Source: DUPU01 sp050952465
Lineage (GTDB): Bacteria > Bacillota > Dehalobacteriia > Dehalobacteriales > Dehalobacteriaceae
Reading direction: 5' to 3'
Assembly: GCA_050952465.1 (NCBI GenBank)
Contig: JBMNKZ010000005.1
Coordinates: forward strand, 434,001 to 498,000
DNA: 64,000 bases
Below, one piece after another: positions 25,293-33,766 of this stretch. How positions within the stretch are numbered: position 1 is the first letter of the stretch; every line of letters begins with the position of its first letter. A program made the position numbers and the translations under genes. A model generated the notes under the pieces. The model was not told the origin of the DNA and searched no databases. It was given only the letters and a program-made list of their open reading frames with translations.

Positions 25293-26234
25293 TTATCTTT
25301 CAGGAAGTACGGATGTAAATAACCTTAAGAAGTTTCCCCCCATTATTTTTCCAATATCTTGGCTGGTATATCCTCTTTTGGAGAGAGATTCTTCAATTAA
25401 ATATAGTTTTGTTACATTATCAAGCCCTTCCGGCAAAGTATCGATACCGTCAAAATCTGAGCCAAGACCGACACAATCCACGCCCCCTAGGTTAACAGCA
25501 TAATCAATATGCCGAATTACATCTTCTATCCCGATTCTCCCTTTCCCCAAAAAATCCCTGACAAAAGTAATACCCATTACTCCATGGTTCTGACTTAAAG
25601 CTTTAATCTGGGCGTCATCTAAATTGCGGCGATGGGGGCATATTTTTTGACAATTGGCATGGGAAACCATCAAAGGGGATTTGGTATGCTCCAAAGCACT
25701 CCAAAAACCCGCCGGTGAGATATGGGCCAGGTCAATAATCATACCTAAATTATTCATTTCCTCTACTACCTTAATCCCGAAAGAGGTTAGTCCTCCGTTA
25801 GTTACGGATTCACTACAGCCGTCTGCTATATCATTTCTTTGATTCCAGGTGAGACCAATACTACGAACTCCTAAACGAAAGAGTGTTCTTAATAAAAGAA
25901 TATCTCCTGAAAGGATTTCCCCTCCTTCCACCGCTAACAAAACATGAAGTATATCTTTATTCTTAATTGAAAGTAAATCTCTTTTATTTAAGACTAATTT
26001 AACATCATGCGGGATTTTTTCGATTTCTTGATGAAAGGTTTCGATTAAAGCCAGGCCCCTTTGTAATGATTGAAAGGGTTTAAAAGATGACTCAATATAG
26101 GCGGCAAAGACCTGTAAATTCACATTATTTATAGCCCTCTTAATATCTAGGTGAGATAGATTACCAAGATCATATAAGCTATTTTCCTTGGTTACTTTAA
26201 GCAGGGTGTCGCAATGGGCATCAATAACAATCAA
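25293..26234 (-). CDS. Membrane dipeptidase family zinc peptidase
   Basis: The protein of about 313 residues is of the renal dipeptidase (M19) family, which hydrolyses dipeptides including D-amino-acid ones. The metal site begins with DAHCDTL near the N-terminus; EGGE, DLAHIS and GLGSDFDGID carry further ligands. I chose the TTG at 26232-26234 because GGAGGTG lies 6 bases upstream and the N-terminus then starts at the DAHCD strand. The longer frame up to 26273 would add 13 residues without ribosome-binding support. Confidence 0.9.
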   Translation of the reverse strand: MIVIDAHCDTLLKVTKENSLYDLGNLSHLDIKRAINNVNLQVFAAYIESSFKPFQSLQRGLALIETFHQEIEKIPHDVKLVLNKRDLLSIKNKDILHVLLAVEGGEILSGDILLLRTLFRLGVRSIGLTWNQRNDIADGCSESVTNGGLTSFGIKVVEEMNNLGMIIDLAHISPAGFWSALEHTKSPLMVSHANCQKICPHRRNLDDAQIKALSQNHGVMGITFVRDFLGKGRIGIEDVIRHIDYAVNLGGVDCVGLGSDFDGIDTLPEGLDNVTKLYLIEESLSKRGYTSQDIGKIMGGNFLRLFTSVLPER

Positions 26235-26258
26235 AGTTAGCACCTCCGAGAATAAAAT

Positions 26259-26281
26259 AGGCCTGCTGATCAAGCAGACCT
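26259..26281 (-). terminator. Terminator of spoVS
   Basis: AGGCCTGCT and AGCAGACCT form a 9-bp stem with one mismatch and a 5-base loop, flanked by A/T runs. It lies between spoVS and the dipeptidase start. Confidence 0.85.
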
Positions 26282-26291
26282 TTTATTTTGA

Positions 26292-26552
26292 TTATCTAGG
26301 CTCCACAATTAATTTTATTGCTGTTCTTTGTTCTCCATCAATAATAATATCCGTAAATGCCGGGATACAAATTAAATCCACCCCGCTGGGAGCTACAAAA
26401 CCTCGTGCAATAGCAACAGCTTTTACCGCTTGATTCAATGCGCCGGCACCAATAGCTTGAATCTCAGCCCCGCCCCGTTCTCTTAATACTCCCGCCAATG
26501 CTCCGGCAACAGAGTTTGGACTAGACTTGGCAGATACTTTTAACACTTCCAT
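26292..26552 (-). CDS. spoVS: Stage V sporulation protein S
   Basis: SpoVS is a small Alba-like protein needed for spore coat and septation control in B. subtilis. The 86-residue sequence (VSAKSSPNSVAGALAGVLRE, GAGALNQAVKAVAIARGFVAPSG) is extremely conserved and easily recognised. It lies downstream of ymdB, the order in Bacillus. A terminator follows. Confidence 0.97.
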   Translation of the reverse strand: MEVLKVSAKSSPNSVAGALAGVLRERGGAEIQAIGAGALNQAVKAVAIARGFVAPSGVDLICIPAFTDIIIDGEQRTAIKLIVEPR

Positions 26553-26664
26553 GTATTAACCCCCTTAATTTGGTCGAATATTATTACATCTCCTTAAATT
26601 ATGTATATTCGCTTAATTAAGGAAAAATCCTCCGGAGAAAAATTTTTTCTTAAAAAAATTATAT

Positions 26665-27450
26665 TTATATTGATTCTTGAATGGATTGGAAGGGAAAGAT
26701 CGAGACAGCCTGCCCTTTTTCATTAAACTCCAAGATCACTGCATTTAACTGAATATTCCCGTGGGCTACTTCAAAACGCACCGGCATATGGGTAGTAAAC
26801 TTTTTTATAACCAGATCTTTGTCCACCCCTAATACAGAGTCCCTGGGGCCAGTCATGCCTACATCTGTAATGTATGCCGTACCACGATTCAAAATCCGTC
26901 CGTCAGCAGTTTGTATATGGGTATGGGTGCCCAAAACAGCACTAAATCTTCCGTCTAAATACCAGCCCATGGCTTGTTTTTCTGAAGTTGCTTCCGCATG
27001 AAAATCTAAAATAAGATAGGGGGTTATCTCCTTTATTTGGGCATAGATTTTATCTATGGTTTGAAAAGGGCAATCTAAAGCCGGTAGATAGACTCGTCCG
27101 GCAAGATTGACCACGGCAATTTTTACCCGATTATCAATAGAATATATAGTCCATCCTTTGCCGGGAACCCCTGGCGGATAATTAGCTGGCCGAATCAGCC
27201 TCGGCTCGGAGTTAATAAAGCTGAGAACCTCTTTTTTATCAAAGACATGGTTTCCCATAGTCACTACATCGACACCGTAATTACTTATTTCTTCAAATAT
27301 TTTTTTATTAATACCCGCTCCACCGGCAGCATTTTCTCCGTTAGCAACAGTAAAATCAATTTTAAATTTTTCCTGAATGTTTCTTAATTGTTGACGTAAA
27401 ATATCTCGGCCAGGTTGACCGACAATATCGCCAATAAACAAAACCCTCAA
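26665..27450 (-). CDS. ymdB: YmdB family metallophosphoesterase
   Basis: YmdB hydrolyses 2',3'-cyclic nucleotides and influences biofilm and motility choice in B. subtilis, partly through RNase Y. The 261-residue protein has the calcineurin-like motifs GDIVGQPGR, NGENAAGG, MGNHVFD and the histidine motifs DFHAEATSE and GTHTHIQTAD. The start is TTG with AGGAGG 9 bases upstream. The neighbourhood with rny is conserved. Confidence 0.94.
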   Translation of the reverse strand: MRVLFIGDIVGQPGRDILRQQLRNIQEKFKIDFTVANGENAAGGAGINKKIFEEISNYGVDVVTMGNHVFDKKEVLSFINSEPRLIRPANYPPGVPGKGWTIYSIDNRVKIAVVNLAGRVYLPALDCPFQTIDKIYAQIKEITPYLILDFHAEATSEKQAMGWYLDGRFSAVLGTHTHIQTADGRILNRGTAYITDVGMTGPRDSVLGVDKDLVIKKFTTHMPVRFEVAHGNIQLNAVILEFNEKGQAVSIFPFQSIQESI

Positions 27451-27472
27451 ATATTTTATCCTCCTAGGAATG

Positions 27473-27991
27473 CTATTTATTAAAAACTAACACCTTTCCT
27501 TCATCCCGATAGGCAATTAACTTCTTATCAGATTTGATATTTTTGATTCCTTCCAGCATATGGCCAATCATTTCTTCTTGTATTTGTAAGTCCTCTTCCC
27601 ACATTTCATCATTATTTTCAGCGACTAAAGAATTTGGGAAGTGTATATGAAATAACTCCATTAAAAATGAAATTTCATTTCTCGATAAGGTGTCAATATC
27701 TCTATAAACATCGATAATGGTATAATTATCATTATTATGGCACTCTACCCCAAAAACATGAGGACGAATTCTTTCCAACTGGTGGTATATATGCACAGAA
27801 TCAACAATTATTTCTTTGATTCCTGTTACTTTTGTATTTTCTTTAGCACTTGCTAAAATAAATGTTAACCGCAATTCATGGGCTTCGGGATCAAAATTTA
27901 TGGAACCAACTTCCGGATATCGTACCAAAATAGAGATAAGTAACCCAATACTATCGGAAACATCATCCCCATTTTTATATTTTACAGACAA
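27473..27991 (-). CDS. Conserved-context protein of unknown function between rny and ymdB
   Basis: The protein of about 172 residues has no signal peptide or membrane segment. The sequence alternates beta-strand-like stretches (ELRLTFILAS, TIIDVYRDID) with acidic helices near the end (MWEEDLQIQEEMIGHMLEGI). I do not recognise the family. The likely start is TTG at 27989-27991, 6 bases after GGGTGGTG; the frame could extend to 28003. It lies 22 bp from ymdB in the same operon, so a link to RNA turnover is possible but unproven. Confidence 0.65.
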   Translation of the reverse strand: MSVKYKNGDDVSDSIGLLISILVRYPEVGSINFDPEAHELRLTFILASAKENTKVTGIKEIIVDSVHIYHQLERIRPHVFGVECHNNDNYTIIDVYRDIDTLSRNEISFLMELFHIHFPNSLVAENNDEMWEEDLQIQEEMIGHMLEGIKNIKSDKKLIAYRDEGKVLVFNK

Positions 27992-28107
27992 AAGTAGCAC
28001 CACCCTTTATGCATAAGTCTTAATGTCATTCTTCATTTATCTTGAAAAATCCTGCTTAAGCAAAGACTCTGATATATGTTATATTATGTAATTAATAATA
28101 ATGGAAA

Positions 28108-28127
28108 GGGAGAACCAAAGTTCTCCC
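28108..28127 (-). terminator. Possible terminator of rny
   Basis: GGGAGAAC / GTTCTCCC with a 4-base CAAA loop (TTTG on the RNA strand) lies 14 bases past the rny stop. The following sequence is T-rich but broken, so termination may be partial. Confidence 0.65.
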
Positions 28128-28141
28128 AGAAATCCCCAAGC

Positions 28142-29677
28142 TTATTTAGCATAATCAATTGCTCTTGTTTCCCGAATCACTACGACTTTAATTTGCCCTG
28201 GATACTCTAGCTCTGCTTCAATTCTCTTTACAATGTCACGAGCAAGTCTTGCAGAATAAACATCGTCCACTTTATCCGGCTTAACCATAATGCGAATTTC
28301 ACGCCCGGCCTGAATTGCAAAAGCTTTTTCTACACCTTCAAAGCCATCAGCAATTTCCTCCAACTTTTCCAATCTCTTGATATATGATTCTAAGGTTTCT
28401 CTTCTAGCACCCGGCCTCGCTGCTGAAACAGCATCTGCAGCCTGAACTAAAGCAGCTTCGATAGTTTTTGTTTCAATGTCGCCATGGTGCGCAGCAATGG
28501 CATGAACCACATCTGGAGTTTCTCGATATTTTTTTGCCAGATCTGCTCCGATGGTTACGTGGGGTCCCTCCACTTCATGGTCTATCGCTTTGCCTAGGTC
28601 ATGAAGGAGTCCTGCCCTTTTTGCTAATTGTACATCTACCCCTAATTCAGCAGCCATGATACCTGCTAAATGAGATACCTCGATGGAATGTTTAAGTACA
28701 TTTTGCCCGTAGCTGGTTCTGTATTTTAACCTACCCAATAATTTAATTAGTTCCGGATGCAAACCGTGTACTCCAGTTTCGAAGGTTGCTTGTTCGCCCT
28801 CCTCTCGAATACGCTGATCCACTTCTTTTTGAGATTTCTCCACCATTTCTTCAATGCGAGCAGGATGAATCCGACCGTCTAAAATAAGTTTTTCTAAGGC
28901 CACCCGGGCTACTTCTCTCCTGACGGGATCAAAACCAGATAAAATAACAGCTTCCGGTGTATCATCAATTATAAGATCAATACCTGTCAGAGTTTCCAAG
29001 GTGCGAATATTACGGCCTTCCCGCCCGATAATTCTACCTTTCATTTCATCATTAGGCAGGGCGACTACAGATACTGTGGTTTCTGCCACATGATCGGCAG
29101 CAACTCTTTGGATGGCTAAAGTAATAATTTCCTTTGCTCTCTTTTCCCCTTCTTCTTTTGCCTGATTCTCGATTTCCTTTATCAACATAGCAGTTTCATG
29201 TTTGATTTCTTCTTCTACGTTTGACAAAAGAATTTCTTTGGCTTGCTCAGAAGTAATGCCGGATAGACGTTCTAATTCTGCTAATTTTTGCGAGTGCAAT
29301 TCTGATATGGCATTTAATCGATTTTCAACATCTTGTTCCTTTTTGTTTAGTGATTCCTCTTTCCTTTCCATGGAATCAGCTTTCCTATCAAGTGTTTCTT
29401 CTTTTTGCAGCAATCTTCTTTCCAATCGGGTCAGTTCATTTCTCCGATCCTTATTTTCCCGATCAGCCTCAGATCTCATCCGGTGTATTTCTTCTTTTGC
29501 TTCTAAAATTGCTTCTCTTTTTTTGGCTTCGGCTTCTCTATTTGCCTCTTCAATAATTTTTTTGGCTGCTTCTTCAGCAGTGTTAATTTTAGCCTCAGCT
29601 AAATTTTTTCTTACAAAATATCCAATAGTAAAACCTATTGCAAGACCAAATAAAATATCAATTACATAGTAAACCAC
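28142..29677 (-). CDS. rny: Ribonuclease Y
   Basis: RNase Y is the main endonuclease initiating mRNA decay in Firmicutes. The protein of about 511 residues has an N-terminal membrane helix, a long coiled coil (about residues 25-190), a KH domain (GRIIGREGRNIRTLE), and an HD domain (HSIEVSHLAGIM ... HDLGKAIDHE). The GTG at 29675-29677 follows AAAGGA by 6 bases; a GTG five codons upstream lies within the stronger AGGAGGTG, so the start is uncertain. RicA in this window is a likely partner. Confidence 0.95.
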   Translation of the reverse strand: MVYYVIDILFGLAIGFTIGYFVRKNLAEAKINTAEEAAKKIIEEANREAEAKKREAILEAKEEIHRMRSEADRENKDRRNELTRLERRLLQKEETLDRKADSMERKEESLNKKEQDVENRLNAISELHSQKLAELERLSGITSEQAKEILLSNVEEEIKHETAMLIKEIENQAKEEGEKRAKEIITLAIQRVAADHVAETTVSVVALPNDEMKGRIIGREGRNIRTLETLTGIDLIIDDTPEAVILSGFDPVRREVARVALEKLILDGRIHPARIEEMVEKSQKEVDQRIREEGEQATFETGVHGLHPELIKLLGRLKYRTSYGQNVLKHSIEVSHLAGIMAAELGVDVQLAKRAGLLHDLGKAIDHEVEGPHVTIGADLAKKYRETPDVVHAIAAHHGDIETKTIEAALVQAADAVSAARPGARRETLESYIKRLEKLEEIADGFEGVEKAFAIQAGREIRIMVKPDKVDDVYSARLARDIVKRIEAELEYPGQIKVVVIRETRAIDYAK

Positions 29678-29775
29678 AACTTGTCCTTTCACCTCCTAGT
29701 TTAAATTTTTTAGCATTTCTATATCAGATTTACAAGGAAAAATTATCAGGTTAAATGTATCTTATTCCTGACTAT

Positions 29776-29994
29776 AAAAAAACCGAGCGCAAACTCGGTT
29801 TTTAGAATAATAATGTTTTTTGCGGGTACTTCAAACTATACAAAGCTAAAAAGAAACTCACTTTGTGTGGACACAATTAAATATACATATATGAAAGTTT
29901 ATGTATTCTAATTTTCTATTGCACATGGCAAATGCCCCAGTTTTCAGATATATAAAACCCGCATCCAGGCACCTTATTCTAATCCTTGCTTAAC
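29776..29994 (-). ncRNA. ssrS: Structured small RNA, probably 6S RNA
   Basis: The gap between recX and rny encodes a minus-strand transcript of about 215 nt with its own promoter and terminator. Nested pairings build a long rod: 29974-29982 with 29802-29810 (9 bp), 29957-29963 with 29821-29827 (7 bp), 29939-29943 with 29833-29837 (5 bp), 29909-29913 with 29875-29879, and 29900-29906 with 29883-29889 (7 bp) closing a 10-nt loop. A 6-bp hairpin (29861-29866 with 29840-29845) lies on the 3' side of a central open region. This layout, length and independent promoter match 6S RNA, the RNA polymerase mimic. Sequence identity was not checked, so the family name is inference. Confidence 0.6.
29781..29803 (-). 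terminator. Terminator of the small RNA
   Basis: On the minus strand AAAACCGAG pairs with CTCGGTTTT around a 6-base loop and is followed by more T. It directly follows the outer stem of the small RNA. Confidence 0.9.
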
Positions 29995-30000
29995 AAAAAT

Positions 30001-30029
30001 ATTTTATTATTTTTCCTTTTAATTGTCAA
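30001..30029 (-). promoter_or_regulatory. Strong sigma-A promoter of the small RNA
   Basis: Perfect TTGACA (30024-30029), a 17-bp spacer and TAAAAT (30001-30006) read toward rny. The -35 overlaps the last codons of recX. The predicted transcript start is near 29994. Confidence 0.85.
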
Positions 30030-30525
30030 GGTATTTGGGCCTTAGCTGGGAAATCATATCCATAATCTGTTGGTGCTGGAAACCTTTTCTTAAAAAAGCA
30101 GACACTATTTTTCGAAAATCTTTTTCATTCAGGCTATTCTCAGTCATATTTAATTTAGCCAATTTTTTTTCCATCAGACGTTTTAAACAACCCCATTCTT
30201 CTTCTTCGGTATAAAACCTGTTAAAATGCGCTTCTAAATCATCTGGGGAAATACCTTTTAAAGAGAGTTCTCGTAGTACATACCATCTGCTTTTAGGCGA
30301 TATATGCTGACGATAATAGCACCAACTCTCCATAAATTTTATGTCATCTAAATATCCCAAATTTATTAAACGGGATACCACCGGGTTAATCTCATCTTTT
30401 GTGTAACCTATCTCCAAAAGACGCTGTGTTAATTCCTTTTGTGTACGAGGACGAATTGTTAATAGCTTCAGGGCCTTAGCTAGGGGGTTCGATTTTTGAA
30501 ACTTATTCTTCGTCTTCATAGACAT
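30019..30525 (-). CDS. recX: Regulatory protein RecX
   Basis: RecX modulates RecA filaments. The protein of about 168 residues is made of repeated three-helix units, with motifs such as ALKLLTIRPRTQKELTQRL, LGYLDDIKF and RKIVSAFLRKGF typical of the family. The ATG at 30523-30525 follows AGGAAG and overlaps the end of recA by about 20 bases; a GTG at 30549 is an alternative. The overlap implies coupled translation with recA. Confidence 0.9.
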   Translation of the reverse strand: MSMKTKNKFQKSNPLAKALKLLTIRPRTQKELTQRLLEIGYTKDEINPVVSRLINLGYLDDIKFMESWCYYRQHISPKSRWYVLRELSLKGISPDDLEAHFNRFYTEEEEWGCLKRLMEKKLAKLNMTENSLNEKDFRKIVSAFLRKGFQHQQIMDMISQLRPKYLDN

Positions 30526-31546
30526 CTTGACTTCCTGATGCTCCCACACTTAATAAGGTCAATTCTTTAGCATTATCCCGAATCCTCTTTTCGATTTCTT
30601 GAGCCATATCAGGATGTGTTTTTAAATATTCTTTGGCATTTTCTCTTCCTTGGCCAATTCTCTCATCCCCGTAGGAATACCAAGAACCGCTTTTCTTAAT
30701 AATGTTTAGCTCCGTACCAATATCCAGAAGGTTACCTTCCTTCGATATTCCTAAACCGTACATAATATCGAAATCAGCCTGTTTGAAAGGAGGAGCTACT
30801 TTATTTTTTACAATTTTTACTTTAGTCCGGTTGCCAATCATATTAGAACCTTGTTTTAAAGTTTCTGTTCTTCTTACTTCCATACGCACTGAAGAATAAA
30901 ACTTTAAAGCCCGGCCGCCAGGTGTAGTTTCCGGGTTTCCATACATAACACCAACTTTTTCTCTAATCTGGTTAATAAAGATAGTTGTGGTATTGGATTT
31001 GCCAATAACACCGGTTAACTTTCTTAAGGCTTGGGACATAAGTCTTGCTTGGAGCCCAACATGGGCATCTCCCATATCTCCTTCCAACTCTGCTCTAGGA
31101 ACCAGTGCCGCTACTGAGTCAATCACGATCACATCGATAGCACCGCTTCTCACCAAGGCTTCTGCAATTTCTAAGGCCTGCTCCCCTGTATCTGGTTGTG
31201 ATACCAGCAAATTATCTAAATCTACCCCTAAATTTTGGGCATAAAGAGGATCAAGGGCATGTTCAGCATCTATGAAAGCAGCCGTACCCCCCATCTTCTG
31301 AGCCTCAGCTACAATATGTAGTGCTACGGTAGTTTTTCCTGATGATTCAGGGCCGAATATTTCTACTACCCGTCCTCTGGGCACACCCCCCACCCCTAAA
31401 GCAAGATCTAGGGCTAAAGAACCTGTAGGGATCACCTCAATGCCAGTTTTGGTAGAGGCTTCTCCCAAACGCATAATGGAACCTTTGCCAAATTGTCTTT
31501 CAATTTGACTAAGAGCTTGATCTAGGGCTCGTAATTTATCCGACAA
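30503..31546 (-). CDS. recA: Recombinase RecA
   Basis: RecA forms filaments on single-stranded DNA for recombination and LexA cleavage. The 347-residue protein has Walker A GPESSGKT (65-72), the MAW and loop regions (GDAHVGLQARLMSQALRKL, IFINQIREKVGVMYGNPE) and an acidic C-terminus. I chose TTG at 31544-31546 because AAAGGTGG lies upstream and the N-terminus then matches RecA; the longer frame to 31612 runs into the promoter and SOS box. The gene is under LexA control. Confidence 0.97.
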   Translation of the reverse strand: MSDKLRALDQALSQIERQFGKGSIMRLGEASTKTGIEVIPTGSLALDLALGVGGVPRGRVVEIFGPESSGKTTVALHIVAEAQKMGGTAAFIDAEHALDPLYAQNLGVDLDNLLVSQPDTGEQALEIAEALVRSGAIDVIVIDSVAALVPRAELEGDMGDAHVGLQARLMSQALRKLTGVIGKSNTTTIFINQIREKVGVMYGNPETTPGGRALKFYSSVRMEVRRTETLKQGSNMIGNRTKVKIVKNKVAPPFKQADFDIMYGLGISKEGNLLDIGTELNIIKKSGSWYSYGDERIGQGRENAKEYLKTHPDMAQEIEKRIRDNAKELTLLSVGASGSQDVYEDEE

Positions 31547-31563
31547 TATTAACACCCACCTTT

Positions 31564-31577
31564 CAAACACGTGTTCG
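31564..31577. promoter_or_regulatory. LexA operator (SOS box) of recA
   Basis: On the minus strand CGAACACGTGTTTG lies between the -10 and the start codon. It has the same CGAAC-N4-GTTTG form as the box at lexA. Binding here would block early transcription. Confidence 0.9.
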
Positions 31578-31582
31578 AATAC

Positions 31583-31612
31583 ATTATAACTTGGACTTTC
31601 TTTAGTTGTCAA
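31583..31612 (-). promoter_or_regulatory. Sigma-A promoter of recA
   Basis: Perfect TTGACA (31607-31612), an 18-bp spacer and perfect TATAAT (31583-31588) lie upstream of the SOS box. Confidence 0.88.
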
Positions 31613-31684
31613 TCATTTTTAGTAAATACTTTAAAAAATTTTAATGATTTGGGGTTATTTTCCTCAGTTTAACTAAGGAGAAAG

Positions 31685-32149
31685 TTACTTTAGGTGCTCT
31701 AAGATTATTTCTAGGCCTTTTTTTACGGTTGATGCCCTTATTTCCTCTCGGGTACCTTTAAAAAGGAACTTATGAGCGGTACAAAATTTATCTTCGGCCA
31801 GGGCAATATAGACTAAACCAACAGGTTTTTTTTCACTTCCTCCTGATGGCCCTGCAATCCCGGTGATGGATAATCCTAATTGGGCATGGGCGATTTCCTT
31901 TATAGATTTAGCCATCCAATAAGCTGTCTGATAACTCACTGCTCCAAACTCTTCGAGAATATCCCAAGGAATACCCAGTAATTCATGTTTGGCCTGATTA
32001 CTATATGTAACTAAGCCATAACCAAAGCATTCCGAACTTCCCGGAACGCCGGTTAAGGCTCCACTGAAGAGTCCACCCGTACAAGATTCTGCAACAGCAA
32101 TTATTTTATCCTTTTCTTTTAATCTGTGAATCACTAATTCCGCTTCCAA
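31685..32149 (-). CDS. pncC: Nicotinamide-nucleotide amidase (CinA C-terminal domain, PncC)
   Basis: The 154-residue protein is only the amidase domain of CinA, which deamidates NMN to recycle the pyridine cofactor. AESCTGG holds the catalytic Ser, and the GYGLVTYSN and GIAGPSGG motifs are conserved. In B. subtilis a full-length cinA (with the COG1058 domain) lies upstream of recA; here only the stand-alone domain is kept at that position. The start is ATG. Confidence 0.92.
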   Translation of the reverse strand: MEAELVIHRLKEKDKIIAVAESCTGGLFSGALTGVPGSSECFGYGLVTYSNQAKHELLGIPWDILEEFGAVSYQTAYWMAKSIKEIAHAQLGLSITGIAGPSGGSEKKPVGLVYIALAEDKFCTAHKFLFKGTREEIRASTVKKGLEIILEHLK

Positions 32150-32246
32150 TTCATTTCACCATCCATATCCGATACTATAAATCTTCGCGCCTTAGTTTGA
32201 AAAACCTTTTTATTTCAGCACGCTATAATGTAATTATTCAAAAAAA

Positions 32247-32275
32247 CCAGCTTATATTTTTTTAATATAAGCTGG
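32247..32275 (-). terminator. Terminator of the FtsH-like gene
   Basis: A perfect 12-bp stem CCAGCTTATATT / AATATAAGCTGG with a 5-base loop is followed by seven T on the minus strand. Confidence 0.92.
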
Positions 32276-32284
32276 CTGGAAAAC

Positions 32285-33751
32285 TTAATCTGAGAGTATT
32301 TTTCGAAGATCTTCACCAGAGATATATTCCTGTTCCAGGAGTATCTCAACCATTTGATTAAGAATCGAAAGCCTTTTTTTGAGCTCATTTTTGGTGATTT
32401 CTTCTTGGGCCTGAATAATTTTTCTCACCTCATCATGAACTAATTGTTTTGAAATACACTCGTTATCAATGATCCCTAAACTGGACAGGCCGCAGTCAAT
32501 AATTTGTCGGGCCAGTTTTACTGATTGTTTAAAGTCGTTTAATGAACCGGAACTTTTATTGCCAAAAACAATTTCTTCTGTGATGGCACCGGCTAAGGCA
32601 ATACGAATTTGTTGCTCCAAGTAGTCCTTAGTATATAAATAAATATCTGAGGCTGGTGTTTGCCGCATATATCCCAAGGCCTTACCCCGGGAGGTAATTG
32701 TGACATAGGCAACTGATTTTTCCGCACAGATTTCGCTCACCAAGGCATGACCGGACTCATGATAGGCAATTCTCTTCTTTTCATCCTTGGAGGGTGCTTT
32801 TTCCGCTTTTTCTCCCATCATTACTTTATCAATGGCTTCTTTTAAGTGTCTGGTCAGGATAAACTTACTTTTTTCCCGCATGGCATAAATCGCTGCTTCA
32901 TTACAAAGGCTTTCCAGTTGAGCCCCGGAAAAACCAAAGGTCTCTTTTGCAATCTCAGACAAGTCAACATCTTCAGCTAAAGGCTTGTTTGCGGAATGTA
33001 TTTTAAGTATTTGCAAACGGCCGGTAACATCAGGTAAATCCACATTAATAATCCGATCAAAACGCCCCGGTCGAAGCAGAGCATCATCAATTAGATCTGC
33101 CCGATTTGTTGCTCCCATTACCAGAATTTGCAGTTCCGCATCGGTTTTCATACCGTCCATTTCCACTAAAAGCTGATTTAGGGTCTGGTCATATTCTAAA
33201 TGACTGGAGTGACTGCCCCGTTTCCCTCCGATTACCTCGATTTCATCAATAAAGATTACAGCAGAGTTTTTTTTCAGTTTTTTGGCCAGCTTTTTAGCTA
33301 ATTGGAATAGGTTACGCACTCTTTGGGCTCCCACACCTGCATACATCTCGATAAATTCAGAACCCGAGGCAGTAATAAAGGCTGAGTCGGTATAAGTGGC
33401 AGAAGCCTTAGCCAACAGTGTCTTACCGGTTCCCGGTGGCCCGGTTAATAAAATCCCTTTCAACGGTCGAATACCCATGGCTTTAAATTTATCCAATTGC
33501 CTCATGAATTCCAGAGCTTCTTGAATCTCCTGCTTGGCCGGATTCTGTCCCCCTATATCATCAAATTGGATCGGGTGATGATAAACAGCCGATCCTACGG
33601 AATTATTATTTAATACTCCTTTCTTTTCCAATAAGAAATAGAGTAAGGTTCCCATCCCGATAATCACAATTAAAGGTACTACATCATAACCTGAATAACC
33701 TAAAAAAACAATTAAAGCTAGAACAATACCTATAATAATCTCTTTCCCCAT
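32285..33751 (-). CDS. FtsH-like AAA+ zinc metalloprotease, short form
   Basis: The 488-residue protein has two adjacent N-terminal membrane helices (about residues 4-20 and 24-41) with almost no external loop, an AAA+ domain (Walker A GPPGTGKT 104-111, Walker B IFIDE 166-170, SRH TNRADLIDDALLRPGRFDR) and an M41 protease domain with HESGH at 331-335. Typical FtsH is 600 or more residues and has a ~70-residue external domain between the helices, so this is a divergent paralogue. It should degrade membrane or cytosolic proteins. The gene next to it encodes an unknown single-pass protein, a possible partner. Confidence 0.88.
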   Translation of the reverse strand: MGKEIIIGIVLALIVFLGYSGYDVVPLIVIIGMGTLLYFLLEKKGVLNNNSVGSAVYHHPIQFDDIGGQNPAKQEIQEALEFMRQLDKFKAMGIRPLKGILLTGPPGTGKTLLAKASATYTDSAFITASGSEFIEMYAGVGAQRVRNLFQLAKKLAKKLKKNSAVIFIDEIEVIGGKRGSHSSHLEYDQTLNQLLVEMDGMKTDAELQILVMGATNRADLIDDALLRPGRFDRIINVDLPDVTGRLQILKIHSANKPLAEDVDLSEIAKETFGFSGAQLESLCNEAAIYAMREKSKFILTRHLKEAIDKVMMGEKAEKAPSKDEKKRIAYHESGHALVSEICAEKSVAYVTITSRGKALGYMRQTPASDIYLYTKDYLEQQIRIALAGAITEEIVFGNKSSGSLNDFKQSVKLARQIIDCGLSSLGIIDNECISKQLVHDEVRKIIQAQEEITKNELKKRLSILNQMVEILLEQEYISGEDLRKILSD

Positions 33752-33766
33752 AACGTCTCCCCCCTT

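Noticed and set aside
29202..29669. 155-codon plus-strand frame opposite rny
   Set aside because: Its Ser/Phe-rich translation is the mirror of the RNase Y coiled coil; no start signal, no homology expected.
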